Of a stretch of DNA of 61,104 nucleotides, positions 1 to 9,215 are shown piece by piece. The notes beneath the pieces were generated by a model, which worked only from the letters and a program-made list of their open reading frames with translations, searched no databases and had not been told where the DNA came from. The DNA comes from Aggregatibacter actinomycetemcomitans (lineage in GTDB: Bacteria > Pseudomonadota > Gammaproteobacteria > Enterobacterales > Pasteurellaceae). Position numbers and translations under genes: made by a program. The DNA lies in contig NZ_NRDF01000012.1 of NCBI RefSeq assembly GCF_003130205.1, positions 1-61,104 of the forward strand, read 5' to 3'. How positions within the stretch are numbered: position 1 is the stretch's first letter; each line of letters begins with the position of its first letter.

Positions 1-47
1 TCTTGTGAAAACATCAAGATAAATCCCCCCTTCCGCCCTTCGGGCAC

Positions 48-140
48 CTTCCCCCGTAAACGGAGGAAGGCAAGATATTTAAAAAATATCAATGAATTAT
101 AATGTTTCGAACAGCTGTGGTCAGGAGACGCGCACCATCA
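48..140. repeat. Dispersed intergenic repeat, copy 1
   Basis: A 93-bp stretch that aligns without gaps to 5187..5279, with about 20 mismatches by eye, mostly transitions. Both copies contain ATTATAATGTTT and end in an ACGCGCRCCATC motif. This copy opens with a hairpin-forming segment (CCTTCC paired with GGAAGG around CCGTAAACGG). It lies just downstream of the stop of manZ. It could act as a transcription end or be a small non-coding repeat family; its nature is unknown to me. Confidence 0.6.
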
Positions 141-168
141 TTATTGCCATTGTGATGTTTATGTTGAA

Positions 169-1005
169 TTACGCCAACACACCAAAATGGTAGCCGACGA
201 TACCCACGCCGAACAGCGCGAAGATGATATACATGGCGTTGATTTTTTTGCGTAGCAAATACATACACAAGAAAGTGAGCAACAATGCCGCCAAGCCCGG
301 GAGCAAGTCGTTTAACACGCTTTGCACGGTGGTGACCACTTCATCGCCCATTTGATTTTTATAACGTGACAGTTCCAGCGGGATGTTAATGCTGGTCCAT
401 TTCGACACCAGCGAGCCCATCACAAAGAGACCGAGGATAGACGCCCCCTGCGTCAGTTTTTGTAAGCGACCGCCGCCCATGTCGTTCACGATTTCGGTGC
501 CTTTTTCATAACCGTATTTGAAGCCGTACCAACGGGTTAAAGCGCGGCAGAGGTTAATGCCGATAAAGAACAACAGCGGTCCTAACAGGCTGCCGGTAAT
601 CGCCAACCCTGCGCCGAGGGCGGCAAGCACAGGACGCAATGTACCCCAGAAAATCGGGTCGCCCACACCGGCGAGCGGACCCATAAGACCCACTTTTACC
701 CCGCTGATTGCCGCGTCGTCAATGTCTTTTGCCCCACTGGCGCGCTCTTGTTCCATCGCGGAGGTGACCCCGATGATGGAAGAAGCAACCCAAGGTTGGG
801 TGTTGAAGAATTCCAAGTGGCGTTTTAATGCTGCCGCTTGATCTTCTTTTTTGCTGTACAGGCGTTTGATCGCAGGAATCATGGAAACACAGAAGCCCAT
901 CGCCTGCATACGTTCAAAGTTAAAGGAACCCAATAAGAAGGTTGAGCGCCAGTAAGTGCTATGAATATCTTTTTTCGTTAAAGCGAGTTTATTTTGTTCA
1001 GTCAT
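169..1005 (-). CDS. manZ: PTS mannose-family transporter, IID component
   Basis: Membrane component IID of the mannose/hexose phosphotransferase complex, which with IIC forms the channel that imports sugar while it is phosphorylated by IIAB. The protein (about 278 aa, normal for the family) has the ManZ-type N-terminus MTEQNKLALTKKD, a Gly-rich central part (GLMGPLAGVGDP) typical of IID, and hydrophobic segments at the C-terminus. I start at 1005 because AAGGAACAG lies just upstream there; a longer in-frame start at 1041 would overlap manY. It is the last gene of a manXYZ operon on the minus strand. Assignment rests on close likeness to the ManXYZ set; substrate could include glucose, mannose or amino sugars. 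Confidence 0.93.
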   Translation of the reverse strand: MTEQNKLALTKKDIHSTYWRSTFLLGSFNFERMQAMGFCVSMIPAIKRLYSKKEDQAAALKRHLEFFNTQPWVASSIIGVTSAMEQERASGAKDIDDAAISGVKVGLMGPLAGVGDPIFWGTLRPVLAALGAGLAITGSLLGPLLFFIGINLCRALTRWYGFKYGYEKGTEIVNDMGGGRLQKLTQGASILGLFVMGSLVSKWTSINIPLELSRYKNQMGDEVVTTVQSVLNDLLPGLAALLLTFLCMYLLRKKINAMYIIFALFGVGIVGYHFGVLA

Positions 1006-1018
1006 GATCTGTTCCTTC

Positions 1019-1816
1019 TTAAAGTCCTTCAAGTTCATCATCGGCTAATTCGCGTTTGGCGCTGCTTGGTGGCAATGCCGCCTGATTGAAACGCGGATTT
1101 AATTGAATGTAGAGAATTGCCAAACAGGTACCTAAAATACCTAAGCCCACCAGGTTGTAACCGGAGAAGGAGGCAATTACGAAGCCAAGGAAGAAGAACG
1201 GCATTAACGCACCGGCGCGCATCATGTTGATTACCATGGCGTAACCGACCACCACAATGAAGCCCCCGGCGATTTGTAACCCGCGGGTGACCACTTCCGG
1301 AATGGAGTTCAACGCGTGGGTGACGGTGTCGGTGCCGGCAACCAATGCCACGAAGAAGGTCGGGATGGCAACACGCAAGGCTTGTAAGGAAAGACCGGCA
1401 AAGTGACAGAGTTCAATGCCGCGGAAGTTCGCCTGTGAGGCGTAATCGTCCGCTTTGTGTTGCAGGAAGATGGTGAGCGTACGCACGAAAATGGTTAACA
1501 CCTGACCGGCCGCCGCCACAGGAATGGCGATGGCTAAGGCGCTGCCTTTGTCCTGACCGCCTTTGATCACCAAAATCGCCGCGATCACACTGGCAAGCGC
1601 CGCATCGGGTGCCATTGCCGCACCCACGTTCATCCAGCCGAGAGCGACCAATTCCAAGGTACCGCCCACGATAATACCGGTTTGTAAATCACCGAGCACC
1701 AGCCCGATCAGGGTACAGGCGACTAACGGACGGTGGGTCTGACGTTCGTCCAACACACTTCCCATACCGCAAATGGCGGCGACCAGTGTGACTAAAATAA
1801 TTTCCATTGTTGTCAT
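1019..1816 (-). CDS. manY: PTS mannose-family transporter, IIC component
   Basis: Integral membrane sugar channel of the mannose PTS, working with ManX (IIAB) and ManZ (IID). The 265-aa protein is hydrophobic throughout and carries hallmark stretches shared with E. coli ManY, such as GMGSVLDERQTHRP near the N-terminus, GGTLELVALGWMNVGAA, and VVVGYAMVINMMRAG. The start could be the MTTM at 1816 or the Met at 1807. It sits 17 nt after manX and 13 nt before manZ, so the three genes are almost certainly cotranscribed. Confidence 0.95.
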   Translation of the reverse strand: MTTMEIILVTLVAAICGMGSVLDERQTHRPLVACTLIGLVLGDLQTGIIVGGTLELVALGWMNVGAAMAPDAALASVIAAILVIKGGQDKGSALAIAIPVAAAGQVLTIFVRTLTIFLQHKADDYASQANFRGIELCHFAGLSLQALRVAIPTFFVALVAGTDTVTHALNSIPEVVTRGLQIAGGFIVVVGYAMVINMMRAGALMPFFFLGFVIASFSGYNLVGLGILGTCLAILYIQLNPRFNQAALPPSSAKRELADDELEGL

Positions 1817-1833
1817 GGTAAATAATCCTCTAA

Positions 1834-2811
1834 TTAGAATTTAACGGCATCAAGTTCTTTGTGGGTCAACATCACTTTCGGATTGGCGGCGACTTGTTGC
1901 AGGCTCAGTTCAACGCCTTTATCCAACAGTTGTTTGAAGGCTTCCACGTCGGTTTGGTTGACGGCAACCGCTTGGGAAAGCAATTTGTTGCCTTCGCGGT
2001 AAGTCATTCCACCCACGTTGACTTTCTCCACTTTCACACCGCCGTCAATTAAACGCACGATGTCGGACGGATTGGTCACCAACCATAGAATATTTTTGCC
2101 TGCGTATTTCGGGTTGTGATACACCTTAATCGCTTTTTCCACCGGAATGACGTAGGCTTTCAAGTGCGGCGGCGCAACTTGCAACAGCAAATCACGACGC
2201 AGCGGATCGTTCGCCACATCATCATTTACCGCAAAAATCGCTTCGCATTTCACCGCTTTCGCCCAAGAGGTCGCTACTTGACCGTGAATCAAACGGCTGT
2301 CGATACGTAGTAAAGAAATGTTCATATTGCCGGAAAGTGCGGTCGGTTTTGCCGCCGTTTTTTCCGCTTCGGCAGGTTTGGCGGTTTGCGCCGGTGCTGC
2401 GGCAGGTTGTGCGTCTTCTTTCGGCTGACGGAAAGATTTCACCGCCGCCACGCCCACTTCTTTGGCGGTTTCCACCAATTCCGGCAGGCTCGAGCCGTCT
2501 TTCGTGTCCAACACTTCCAGCAACATCGGCAAACTGATACCGGTCACAATATCCGTATTTTCCCGACCGGTGGCTACCCGCGCCGCCGCGTTATACGGGC
2601 TGCCGCCGAATAAATCCACCAAAAACAGCACCGGCTCGTTTTCCGGCAATGTGGCGATAATGGCATTGTATTTTTCAACCAAATGCTCACCGCCTTCACC
2701 CGGCAGGAAAGTAACAACATGGCAGTTTTCATCTTCGCCAAACACCATTGCGGCGGAGTTGACGATTTCTTCCGAAAACTTACCATGCGTTGCAACGATA
2801 ATGTGGGTCAT
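1834..2811 (-). CDS. manX: PTS mannose-family transporter, IIAB component
   Basis: Cytoplasmic phosphocarrier of the mannose PTS. The 325-aa protein is a natural IIA-IIB fusion: IIA occupies about residues 1-125 with the phosphorylated His9 (VATHGKFSEE), an Ala/Pro/Lys-rich hinge covers about 129-160, and IIB follows with His176 in RIDSRLIHGQ. HPr phosphorylates His9, the phosphate passes to His176 and then to the sugar in the IIC/IID channel. It is the first gene of manXYZ; the 300-bp leader upstream contains a PurR/LacI-type palindrome and a CRP-like site. Confidence 0.96.
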   Translation of the reverse strand: MTHIIVATHGKFSEEIVNSAAMVFGEDENCHVVTFLPGEGGEHLVEKYNAIIATLPENEPVLFLVDLFGGSPYNAAARVATGRENTDIVTGISLPMLLEVLDTKDGSSLPELVETAKEVGVAAVKSFRQPKEDAQPAAAPAQTAKPAEAEKTAAKPTALSGNMNISLLRIDSRLIHGQVATSWAKAVKCEAIFAVNDDVANDPLRRDLLLQVAPPHLKAYVIPVEKAIKVYHNPKYAGKNILWLVTNPSDIVRLIDGGVKVEKVNVGGMTYREGNKLLSQAVAVNQTDVEAFKQLLDKGVELSLQQVAANPKVMLTHKELDAVKF

Positions 2812-2878
2812 TCAAACCTCCTTTAAATTATTGTAAAAATTAGACATTTGAATCGTTTCAGCGAAAAATTCAAAACGA

Positions 2879-2894
2879 TCGCAAACGTTTGCAT
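2879..2894. promoter_or_regulatory. PurR/LacI-family operator upstream of manX
   Basis: TCGCAAACGTTTGCAT contains a perfect 12-bp palindrome (GCAAACGTTTGC) and fits the PurR box pattern of enterobacteria at all but one defining position. It lies about 70 bp upstream of the manX start. It could be bound by PurR or by another LacI/GalR-family repressor. An inverted repeat ATCGTTT/AAACGAT directly beside it (about 2852..2879) may be part of the same control region. Confidence 0.5.
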
Positions 2895-2944
2895 AATGGC
2901 TAAGTGTATTCATTTGATGAAAGCCGTCAAATAGAGAGTTCAAA

Positions 2945-2966
2945 AATCGTGATCATGATCAACAAG
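2945..2966. promoter_or_regulatory. CRP-like site in the manX leader
   Basis: The palindrome TGATCATGATCA at 2950..2961 sits in a GTGATC-AT-GATCA context that resembles the CRP consensus GTGATC-TA-GATCAC. It is about 140 bp from the manX start. CRP control of mannose PTS genes is established in E. coli, so this is a reasonable inference here. The rest of 2812..3112 shows no gene. Confidence 0.45.
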
Positions 2967-3112
2967 TACGATGAATTGATGGCATTAAAAACAATATGTT
3001 GGCGATGAAATGTTATTTTATGTGAGGTAAGTTTAAGAAATTGTTGCAAAATATTTTAACGGGGGCGAGGAAATGGCGGGAGTGATCTTGCGCAACCACC
3101 GATTAAGCCCGC

Positions 3113-3697
3113 TCATTCCGTTTGATATAACCGATAGCTCACCTGACCGCTGTCTTTTTCTTTCAATAATGCCCAGGTTGCCGGCACGTGGGGATCTTTG
3201 CCTTTCTCCGTTTCCACATAAACCAAGGCTTGCGGACGCAACCAATGATGTTGCGCCAGCAGCGTAATGGCTTGTTCCGCCAAATCAAAATGGAAAGGCG
3301 GATCGAGAAAAACCACATCAAAGTGCGGTTGATTTTGCGGGTGATTTAAAAACTGCACACTGTTTTGATTCACCACCTGCGCACGGTCGGCACATTTCAG
3401 CGTCTGAATATTTTTACTTAACTGCTGCGCTACCGCTTTTTCCAATTCTAAAAACGTCACCTTCGCGGCTTGGCGGGAAAGGGCTTCAAAGCCGAGGGCG
3501 CCGCTGCCCGCAAAACAATCCAAACATTCGCTGCCGGCAATGTAAGGCATCAACCAGTTGAACAGGGTTTCTTTCACGCGATCGCCGGTGGGGCGCAGTC
3601 CTTGCGAAGACAGCACCGGCAATTTTCGCCCGCGCCATAACCCGGCGATAATGCGTACCTCGCCTTTCGTGCTTTGTGGAATTGTTGGTTTTTTCAT
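3113..3697 (-). CDS. rsmD: 16S rRNA (guanine966-N2)-methyltransferase
   Basis: Methylates N2 of G966 in 16S rRNA using S-adenosylmethionine, late in assembly of the 30S subunit. The 194-aa protein has the RsmD opening GEVRIIAGLWRGRKLPV, the LRPTGDRVKETLFNWL signature, the SAM-binding loop LDCFAGSGALGFEA, and the catalytic motif LDPPF. Length is normal. It is divergent from ftsY, and the two starts are only 75 bp apart, an arrangement common in gamma-proteobacteria. Confidence 0.95.
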   Translation of the reverse strand: MKKPTIPQSTKGEVRIIAGLWRGRKLPVLSSQGLRPTGDRVKETLFNWLMPYIAGSECLDCFAGSGALGFEALSRQAAKVTFLELEKAVAQQLSKNIQTLKCADRAQVVNQNSVQFLNHPQNQPHFDVVFLDPPFHFDLAEQAITLLAQHHWLRPQALVYVETEKGKDPHVPATWALLKEKDSGQVSYRLYQTE

Positions 3698-3772
3698 ATA
3701 AATCGGAAAATGATGTGTTTTTTTGCTAGAATAGCCGGCATTTTACCAAGTTTAAACGAGAGTGGACAATTT

Positions 3773-5140
3773 ATGTCGGATGAAAAGAAAAAAGGCGGTT
3801 TTTGGTCTTGGTTCGGATTAGGCAAAAATAAACAGGAAGAACCTGAAGAACCGCAGGAACAAGCACCACAAGAAGAGACGAATCAGCACGTTCAGGAACC
3901 ACAACCTGAAACGCAAGAAACGATGGAAAAAAACACCGCACTTTTAGATGAATCAAATACCGAAGACGCACAGTCAGAGCCGGAAGTCGCCGAAATTCAA
4001 CCTGAAATATCTCAACAGGAGGAAACTGTACAGCCTGTTCCATCAGCGGAAATGGCGTCTGAATCCAATCAAGCTATCGAAACGCTTGCAAATTCGACCG
4101 CACTTTTAGACGAGGAAATGGAAGCGCAAGCCGAAAGTGCGGTGGAAATTTCCGATGAATTTCATGAACACCAAGAAGAAAGCGCTGTTGCCGACATGGT
4201 GGAAACACAGGAAAAACCAAGCGAAGGCGGCTTTTTCAGTCGGTTATTAAAAGGCTTGGTGAAAACCAAACAAAATATCGGCGCGGGCTTCCGTAGCTTT
4301 TTCTTAGGCAAAAAAATCGACGACGACCTGTTCGAAGAATTGGAAGAACAATTGCTTATCGCCGACATCGGCGTGCCGACTACCACCAAAATTATCAATA
4401 ATCTCACCCAGCACGCCAGCCGTCAGCAGTTGCAAAATGCGGATTCGTTGTATCAACAGCTAAAGCTGGAAATGGGCGAAATCCTGAAACCGGTGGCACA
4501 ACCGTTACACATCGACGGTAGCAAAAAGCCTTATGTGATTTTGATGGTGGGCGTAAACGGTGTAGGCAAAACCACCACCATCGGCAAGTTGGCGCGCAAA
4601 TTCCAAATGGAGGGCAAATCCGTCATGTTGGCGGCGGGCGATACCTTCCGCGCGGCGGCAGTGGAGCAGTTGCAGGTGTGGGGCGAACGCAACCACATTC
4701 CGGTGGTGGCGCAAAGCACCGGTTCCGATTCCGCCTCGGTGATTTTTGATGCCATGCAATCGGCGGCGGCGCGTAATATCGACATTCTGATCGCCGACAC
4801 CGCAGGGCGCCTGCAAAATAAAAATAACCTGATGGACGAGCTGAAAAAAATCGTACGCGTGATGAAAAAATACGACGAAAGCGCCCCGCACGAAATCATG
4901 CTCACCCTGGACGCCGGCACCGGTCAGAATGCTATCAGCCAAGCCAAATTATTCCACGAAGCGGTCGGTTTAACCGGCATCAGCCTGACCAAACTGGACG
5001 GCACCGCCAAAGGCGGTGTGATTTTCGCCATCGCCGACCAATTCAAGCTGCCGATCCGCTACATCGGTGTCGGAGAAAAAATTGAAGATTTACGCGAATT
5101 CAACGCAGAAGAATTTATTGCGGCTTTATTTGCTCATTAG
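3773..5140 (+). CDS. ftsY: Signal recognition particle receptor FtsY
   Basis: SRP receptor GTPase that docks ribosome-SRP complexes on the inner membrane for cotranslational insertion by SecYEG. The 455-aa protein has an acidic Glu/Gln-rich A domain (about residues 1-150), the N domain helix bundle, and the G domain with GVNGVGKTT (260-268), DTAGRLQ (from 342) and TKLD (406-409). I start at 3773 (MSDEKKKGG); an in-frame Met at 3674 would run back over the rsmD start. The acidic domain holds two uptake signals that both encode TALLDE (3935 and 4097). ftsE and ftsX do not follow. Confidence 0.96.
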   Translation: MSDEKKKGGFWSWFGLGKNKQEEPEEPQEQAPQEETNQHVQEPQPETQETMEKNTALLDESNTEDAQSEPEVAEIQPEISQQEETVQPVPSAEMASESNQAIETLANSTALLDEEMEAQAESAVEISDEFHEHQEESAVADMVETQEKPSEGGFFSRLLKGLVKTKQNIGAGFRSFFLGKKIDDDLFEELEEQLLIADIGVPTTTKIINNLTQHASRQQLQNADSLYQQLKLEMGEILKPVAQPLHIDGSKKPYVILMVGVNGVGKTTTIGKLARKFQMEGKSVMLAAGDTFRAAAVEQLQVWGERNHIPVVAQSTGSDSASVIFDAMQSAAARNIDILIADTAGRLQNKNNLMDELKKIVRVMKKYDESAPHEIMLTLDAGTGQNAISQAKLFHEAVGLTGISLTKLDGTAKGGVIFAIADQFKLPIRYIGVGEKIEDLREFNAEEFIAALFAH

Positions 5141-5186
5141 GAGGATTAGACTTGTAGTTTTTTTATTCGCCTAATCAACCACTTTC

Positions 5187-5279
5187 CTTCCCCTGTGAAC
5201 GGAAAATGGCAAAATATTTTTGAAGTATCAATGTATTATAATGTTTTGAGTAGTTGTGGTTGGGAAACGCGCGCCATCG
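5187..5279. repeat. Dispersed intergenic repeat, copy 2
   Basis: Gapless partner of 48..140, lying between ftsY and trpS, 43 bp before the trpS start. The hairpin arm at its start is less perfect than in copy 1, but the middle (TATCAATG, ATTATAATGTTT) and the end (ACGCGC, CCATC) are kept. Same orientation on the plus strand as copy 1. Confidence 0.6.
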
Positions 5280-5321
5280 CGAGTTATCAATAATAAGATG
5301 TAAAAAATTAAGGATGTAAAA

Positions 5322-6326
5322 ATGAGCAAACCTATCGTATTCAGCGGCGTACAGCCATCGGGTGAATTGACTATCGGCAACTACCTCGGGGCGTTACGTC
5401 AGTGGGTAAAAATGCAGGATGATTACGAATGCCTGTTTTGTATCGTGGATCAGCACGCCATCACCGTGCGCCAGGATCCGGCGGCATTGCGCAAAGCGAC
5501 CTTAGACGTGTTGGCGCTCTATTTAGCCTGTGGCATTGACCCGGCGAAATCCACCATTTTCATTCAATCCCATGTGCCGGAACACGCGCAACTGGCTTGG
5601 GTGCTGAATTGCTACACTTATTTCGGCGAAATGAGCCGCATGACCCAATTCAAAGACAAATCCGCCCGTTATGCGGAAAACGTCAATGTGGGTTTGTTCA
5701 CTTATCCGGTGTTAATGGCGGCGGACATTTTGCTTTACCAAGCCAATCAAGTGCCGGTGGGCGAAGACCAAAAACAACATTTGGAAATCACCCGCGACAT
5801 TGCTCAACGTTTCAACGCCTTATACGGACCGCACTTTGCCGTGCCGGAAGTGTTTATCCCGAAAGCGGGCGCGCGCGTGATGTCATTGCTGGAGCCGGAA
5901 AAGAAAATGTCCAAATCCGACGAAAACCGCAACAACGTCATTGGCTTATTAGAAGACCCGAAAGCGGTTGCCAAGAAAATCAAACGCGCGGTGACCGACT
6001 CCGACGAACCGCCGGTGATTCATTATGACGTGAAAAACAAAGCGGGTGTGTCGAACTTGCTGGATATTCTTTCCGGCGTCAGTGGCAAAACCATCGCAGA
6101 ACTTGAACAGGAATTTGAAGGCAAAATGTACGGTCACTTAAAAGGTGCCGTGGCAGACGAGGTTTCCGCCATGTTGACCACTTTACAGGAACGTTACCAC
6201 CATTTCCGCAACAACGAAGAATTACTGCACCAAATTGCCAAAGAAGGCGCGGAAAAAGCCAAAGCCCGCGCGCAAGCAACACTGGCGAAAGTGTATGAAG
6301 CCGTCGGGTTTATTGCGGTGAAGTAA
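5322..6326 (+). CDS. trpS: Tryptophanyl-tRNA synthetase
   Basis: Class I aminoacyl-tRNA synthetase that charges tRNA-Trp. The 334-aa protein has the TrpRS version of the HIGH motif (TIGN, residues 17-20), the KMSKS loop at 195-199, and the characteristic [16 protein letters not shown] start. Length is normal. It stands alone downstream of ftsY and ends in a strong hairpin terminator made of two inverted uptake signals. Confidence 0.97.
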   Translation: MSKPIVFSGVQPSGELTIGNYLGALRQWVKMQDDYECLFCIVDQHAITVRQDPAALRKATLDVLALYLACGIDPAKSTIFIQSHVPEHAQLAWVLNCYTYFGEMSRMTQFKDKSARYAENVNVGLFTYPVLMAADILLYQANQVPVGEDQKQHLEITRDIAQRFNALYGPHFAVPEVFIPKAGARVMSLLEPEKKMSKSDENRNNVIGLLEDPKAVAKKIKRAVTDSDEPPVIHYDVKNKAGVSNLLDILSGVSGKTIAELEQEFEGKMYGHLKGAVADEVSAMLTTLQERYHHFRNNEELLHQIAKEGAEKAKARAQATLAKVYEAVGFIAVK

Positions 6327-6346
6327 TTAATCTTAAACAGAAGTAA

Positions 6347-6389
6347 AAAAGTGCGGTTAAAATCCATCATGAATTTTAACCGCACTTTA
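6347..6389 (+). terminator. Uptake-signal hairpin terminator after trpS
   Basis: AAGTGCGGTTAAAATTC-like arm, short loop and the complementary GAATTTTAACCGCACTT arm, flanked by T and A runs. The core of each arm is an uptake signal in opposite orientation. It lies between the convergent trpS and ribB genes and can serve both strands. Confidence 0.75.
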
Positions 6390-6412
6390 GTTTAGATGTT
6401 TAGCAAAACCGT

Positions 6413-7057
6413 TTAGCAGTGATATTTCTGACGGTATGCAATCAAATCTTCAATGGTCACAATCGTATAACCCTGTTGTTTCACGAATTCCACCAGTTCC
6501 GGCGCTCTTGCCATGGTGCCGTCGTCGTTAGTGATTTCGCAGATCACGCCTGCTTCTTTATAGCCTGCCAAACGCGCCAAATCCACCGCTGCTTCGGTGT
6601 GACCGTTGCGTTGTAGCACGCCGTTCGGGGCAGCACGTAATGGGAAAACGTGTCCCGGGCGGTGTAAATCGCTCGGTTTGGCGCCATCGGCAATGGCGGC
6701 TTTGATAGTGGTCACGCGGTCGGCGGCAGACACTCCGGTGGAAACCCCTTCGGCAGCTTCAATGGTGACGGTAAAGGCAGTTTTATTCACGCTGGTGTTG
6801 TGGTTTACCATCGGCGGTAAATCCAGTTGTTTGCACAATTCATCGGTAATACATAAACACACGATGCCGCTGCCATAGCGGATAAGTTTTGCCATTTGGG
6901 CGGCGGTGATAGTTTCGGCGGGGAAGATTAAATCGCCTTCGTTTTCGCGATTTTCATCGTCTAACACAAGGACGCCGTCGCCTTGTTTGAAAGCTTCGAT
7001 CGCGGTTTTAACACGTTCTTCAGCGGTGCCGAACGGGGATAATAATGACTGATTCAT
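6413..7057 (-). CDS. ribB: 3,4-dihydroxy-2-butanone 4-phosphate synthase
   Basis: Converts ribulose 5-phosphate to 3,4-dihydroxy-2-butanone 4-phosphate and formate, supplying four carbons of riboflavin. The 214-aa monofunctional protein has the acidic loop [16 protein letters not shown] (33-48) that binds Mg2+ and substrate, and the [10 protein letters not shown] and [11 protein letters not shown] motifs. No GTP cyclohydrolase II domain is fused. It is preceded by an FMN riboswitch and a hairpin, so expression is expected to fall when FMN is abundant. Confidence 0.96.
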   Translation of the reverse strand: MNQSLLSPFGTAEERVKTAIEAFKQGDGVLVLDDENRENEGDLIFPAETITAAQMAKLIRYGSGIVCLCITDELCKQLDLPPMVNHNTSVNKTAFTVTIEAAEGVSTGVSAADRVTTIKAAIADGAKPSDLHRPGHVFPLRAAPNGVLQRNGHTEAAVDLARLAGYKEAGVICEITNDDGTMARAPELVEFVKQQGYTIVTIEDLIAYRQKYHC

Positions 7058-7121
7058 AGTAAATGCCTTTTTAATAAGATGAATTTATACCAGAATCAGG
7101 GCGGACGATAAAAAGGACAAA

Positions 7122-7143
7122 CACAGGTTTGAACAAACCTGTG
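7122..7143 (-). terminator. Expression-platform hairpin of the ribB riboswitch
   Basis: Perfect 10-bp stem CACAGGTTTG/CAAACCTGTG with a 2-nt loop, followed on the minus strand by a U-rich stretch (TTTGTCCTTTTT). It lies between the FMN aptamer and the ribB start and is the obvious candidate for the regulatory terminator. Confidence 0.7.
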
Positions 7144-7153
7144 CTGCTTTTTT

Positions 7154-7336
7154 ATTCTCTTTCATCCAGACTGTCACTGTCGGCTTTGGATTCGCACCAA
7201 ATCTGCTGACTTTATCGAAAAAAACGTAACCGAAAACGACCGCACTTTTATCGATAAACGCTCGTGGGCTTGCGTTGAAATATTCCTTCACGCTTACCAC
7301 CGGTAGGGACTTTCACCCTGCCCTGAGAATGCGCGC
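7154..7336 (-). ncRNA. FMN riboswitch (RFN element)
   Basis: Read on the minus strand, the element opens with CTCAGGGCAGGGTGAAAGTC and CCTACCGGTGG, and closes with AGCCGACAGTGACAGTC and GGATGAAAGAGAAT, all hallmark RFN segments. It stands about 100 nt upstream of ribB. The variable stem region contains a complete uptake signal (7239..7247), an insertion the aptamer evidently tolerates. Confidence 0.95.
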
Positions 7337-7736
7337 CTAGTATAGCGCAAAGGGGCTGGTGTTAAAATCGGTTTTTGGCACACAAGGACGATTTAACGCG
7401 TCTAATACGAGTTAATCGGCATAACTCTACTCAGCCCTAAAAAAATTTCCCAAAGCTATTTCAAATAGTCCAATGAGAGAATGAAGTACGAACAAGAGTT
7501 GTTGGTAGCCTAACGTTAATTCGCAAAAGTTAATTCAAATTTTCAATCATGGAAAATTTTAGGGAAAATCTACCAAAATGAACCAAAAGAAATACCTTTA
7601 ACCTTACATTACCAGGCTAGGCTTGTTATTTTACTGCAAGTTAAAATTCAGTTTCAGGTTTTGTGTAACTGCTACATAATACTGGGTGAATTAAAAAACG
7701 CCGAAGAAAGTGACCGCACTTTTTTGCTAATTAGGA
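7337..7736. other. Intergenic region, no gene seen
   Basis: 400 bp between the ribB leader and the M48 lipoprotein gene. I see no convincing reading frame or RNA gene. Near its right edge are an uptake signal (about 7707) and the hairpin GCTAAT-TAGG-ATTAGC followed by GTTTTTT on the plus strand, overlapping the last codons of the lipoprotein gene. Confidence 0.5.
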
Positions 7737-8510
7737 TTAGCGTTTTTTGCTTTGTTTGTATAAGGCAACTGCTTCAGGCATTAAGCGCACTAAGTTCTCT
7801 TGGCGATCTTTGTCGCTTGGGTGAGTTGAACTTAATTTGTCTAAGATACCTTGAGAGCCGGTTGAGGCTTTTTGCATTTTGTCCCACAATTTTGGTGCCG
7901 CTTCAGGGTTGTAACCGGATTTTGCCATTAATATTAAACCGACTTCATCGGCTTCGGTTTCCGCACTACGGGAATACGGTTTGTCCAAGCCCCAGTCTTT
8001 GGCTAAGCCCACTACCATTGAGCTGCTGTCAGAGCCGATTTTCGTGGCTAACGCTTCTTGTGCAACACTAGCGACAACATCGGTGAATTGACCGATATTG
8101 GCTTTTTTCTTACCGTGTTCTTTTAAGGCATGTGCCATTTCATGTCCCATTACGGTGGCGATTTCATCATCGGTTAAACGTAAGTTATCCACTAAACCGG
8201 TGTAAAACGCCATTTTCCCGCCAGGCATCGCCCAAGCGTTAAGTTCTTTGGACTTGATGACAGAAATTTGCCAGTCAAAGGCTTGCCCTGTTTTGTTTTC
8301 GGCATTGGCATACGGCACCATCTTGTTAAAGATTTTGCGTACACGCTGTGCGGTTTTTGATTTGTTATCCACTTGTCCGTGTGCTTGTGCCTGGCTGATC
8401 ATTTGTGCGTAGCCCATAGCCGCTTCTTGGTTAATGGAAGCGGAATCCGCACAAGCAGTTAAGATGCCGATAGTTGAAACTAACACGAACATTTTGCCTA
8501 ATTTAGACAT
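7737..8510 (-). CDS. M48-family metallopeptidase lipoprotein (LoiP/YggG-like)
   Basis: Predicted periplasmic, membrane-anchored zinc protease of the M48 family, the group of E. coli LoiP (YggG), which acts in envelope protein quality control. The 257-aa protein has a lipoprotein signal ending at Cys20 (GILTAC), the zinc site HEMAH (123-127), and a third ligand in the SAETEADEVG segment (about Glu184). AGGAAAAT precedes the ATG at 8510. It is followed by no obvious partner and lies downstream of ppa, separated by the ppa terminator. Confidence 0.88.
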   Translation of the reverse strand: MSKLGKMFVLVSTIGILTACADSASINQEAAMGYAQMISQAQAHGQVDNKSKTAQRVRKIFNKMVPYANAENKTGQAFDWQISVIKSKELNAWAMPGGKMAFYTGLVDNLRLTDDEIATVMGHEMAHALKEHGKKKANIGQFTDVVASVAQEALATKIGSDSSSMVVGLAKDWGLDKPYSRSAETEADEVGLILMAKSGYNPEAAPKLWDKMQKASTGSQGILDKLSSTHPSDKDRQENLVRLMPEAVALYKQSKKR

Positions 8511-8540
8511 AGATTTTCCTCAGTAAGGTTGGTTGTGTGT

Positions 8541-8572
8541 AAAAAACCGCCCTTCCGAAAAAGGGCGGTGGT
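8541..8572 (-). terminator. Terminator of ppa
   Basis: Minus strand: ACCGCCCTTTTTCGGAAGGGCGGT, a GC-rich stem with a small loop, followed by TTTTT. It lies 15 nt beyond the ppa stop codon and separates ppa from the M48 lipoprotein gene. Confidence 0.85.
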
Positions 8573-8586
8573 AAAAAAGATTTCAA

Positions 8587-9114
8587 TTATTTTTTCGCAC
8601 GTTCAAATGAATCAAGGATTTCCTGACGGGCGGCTTCAACACCTTCCCAGCCTTCCACTTTCACCCATTTGCCGGCTTCTAAGGCTTTGTAGCTTTCAAA
8701 GAAGTGCTGGATTTGTGCTTTTAACAATGCAGGTAAATCGCCTACATCTTTAATGTGATCGTATTCTTTGCTCAATTTAGTGTGCGGCACCGCAACCACT
8801 TTCGCATCGCCGCCGGCTTCATCGGTCATTTTTAACACGCCTACAGGACGGCAACGAATGACCGAACCCGGTTGTAACGGATACGGAGTCGGCACTAAAA
8901 CGTCAACCGGATCGCCGTCGGAAGAAAGGGTGTTGTTTATATAACCATAGTTGGCAGGATAGAACATTGCCGTTGCCATGAAACGGTCCACAAATAATGT
9001 GCCGGTTTCTTTGTCAACTTCGTATTTAATCGGATCTGAGTTTGCAGGGATTTCGATGACAACATAAATATCATCAGGTAATGCTTTACCTGCCGGTACG
9101 CTTTCTAAGCCCAT
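8587..9114 (-). CDS. ppa: Inorganic pyrophosphatase
   Basis: Soluble family I pyrophosphatase that hydrolyses pyrophosphate and so drives biosynthetic reactions. The 175-aa protein has the metal-binding signature DGDPVDVLV with Asp66, Asp68 and Asp71, and the usual length. It is divergent from mtr and ends at a strong hairpin terminator. Confidence 0.97.
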   Translation of the reverse strand: MGLESVPAGKALPDDIYVVIEIPANSDPIKYEVDKETGTLFVDRFMATAMFYPANYGYINNTLSSDGDPVDVLVPTPYPLQPGSVIRCRPVGVLKMTDEAGGDAKVVAVPHTKLSKEYDHIKDVGDLPALLKAQIQHFFESYKALEAGKWVKVEGWEGVEAARQEILDSFERAKK

Positions 9115-9215
9115 TTGTTATTCCTTCTGTTGAGTGTCAATAAAACTGCCCAATTATAGCGGGAATCCGTTTCCTTTGTCGAGTTACACGACATGAATCG
9201 GCAAATTAAAACCTA

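Noticed and set aside
7085-7300. 71-codon minus-strand frame before ribB
   Set aside because: It lies across the FMN riboswitch and its hairpin; the RNA explains the conservation.
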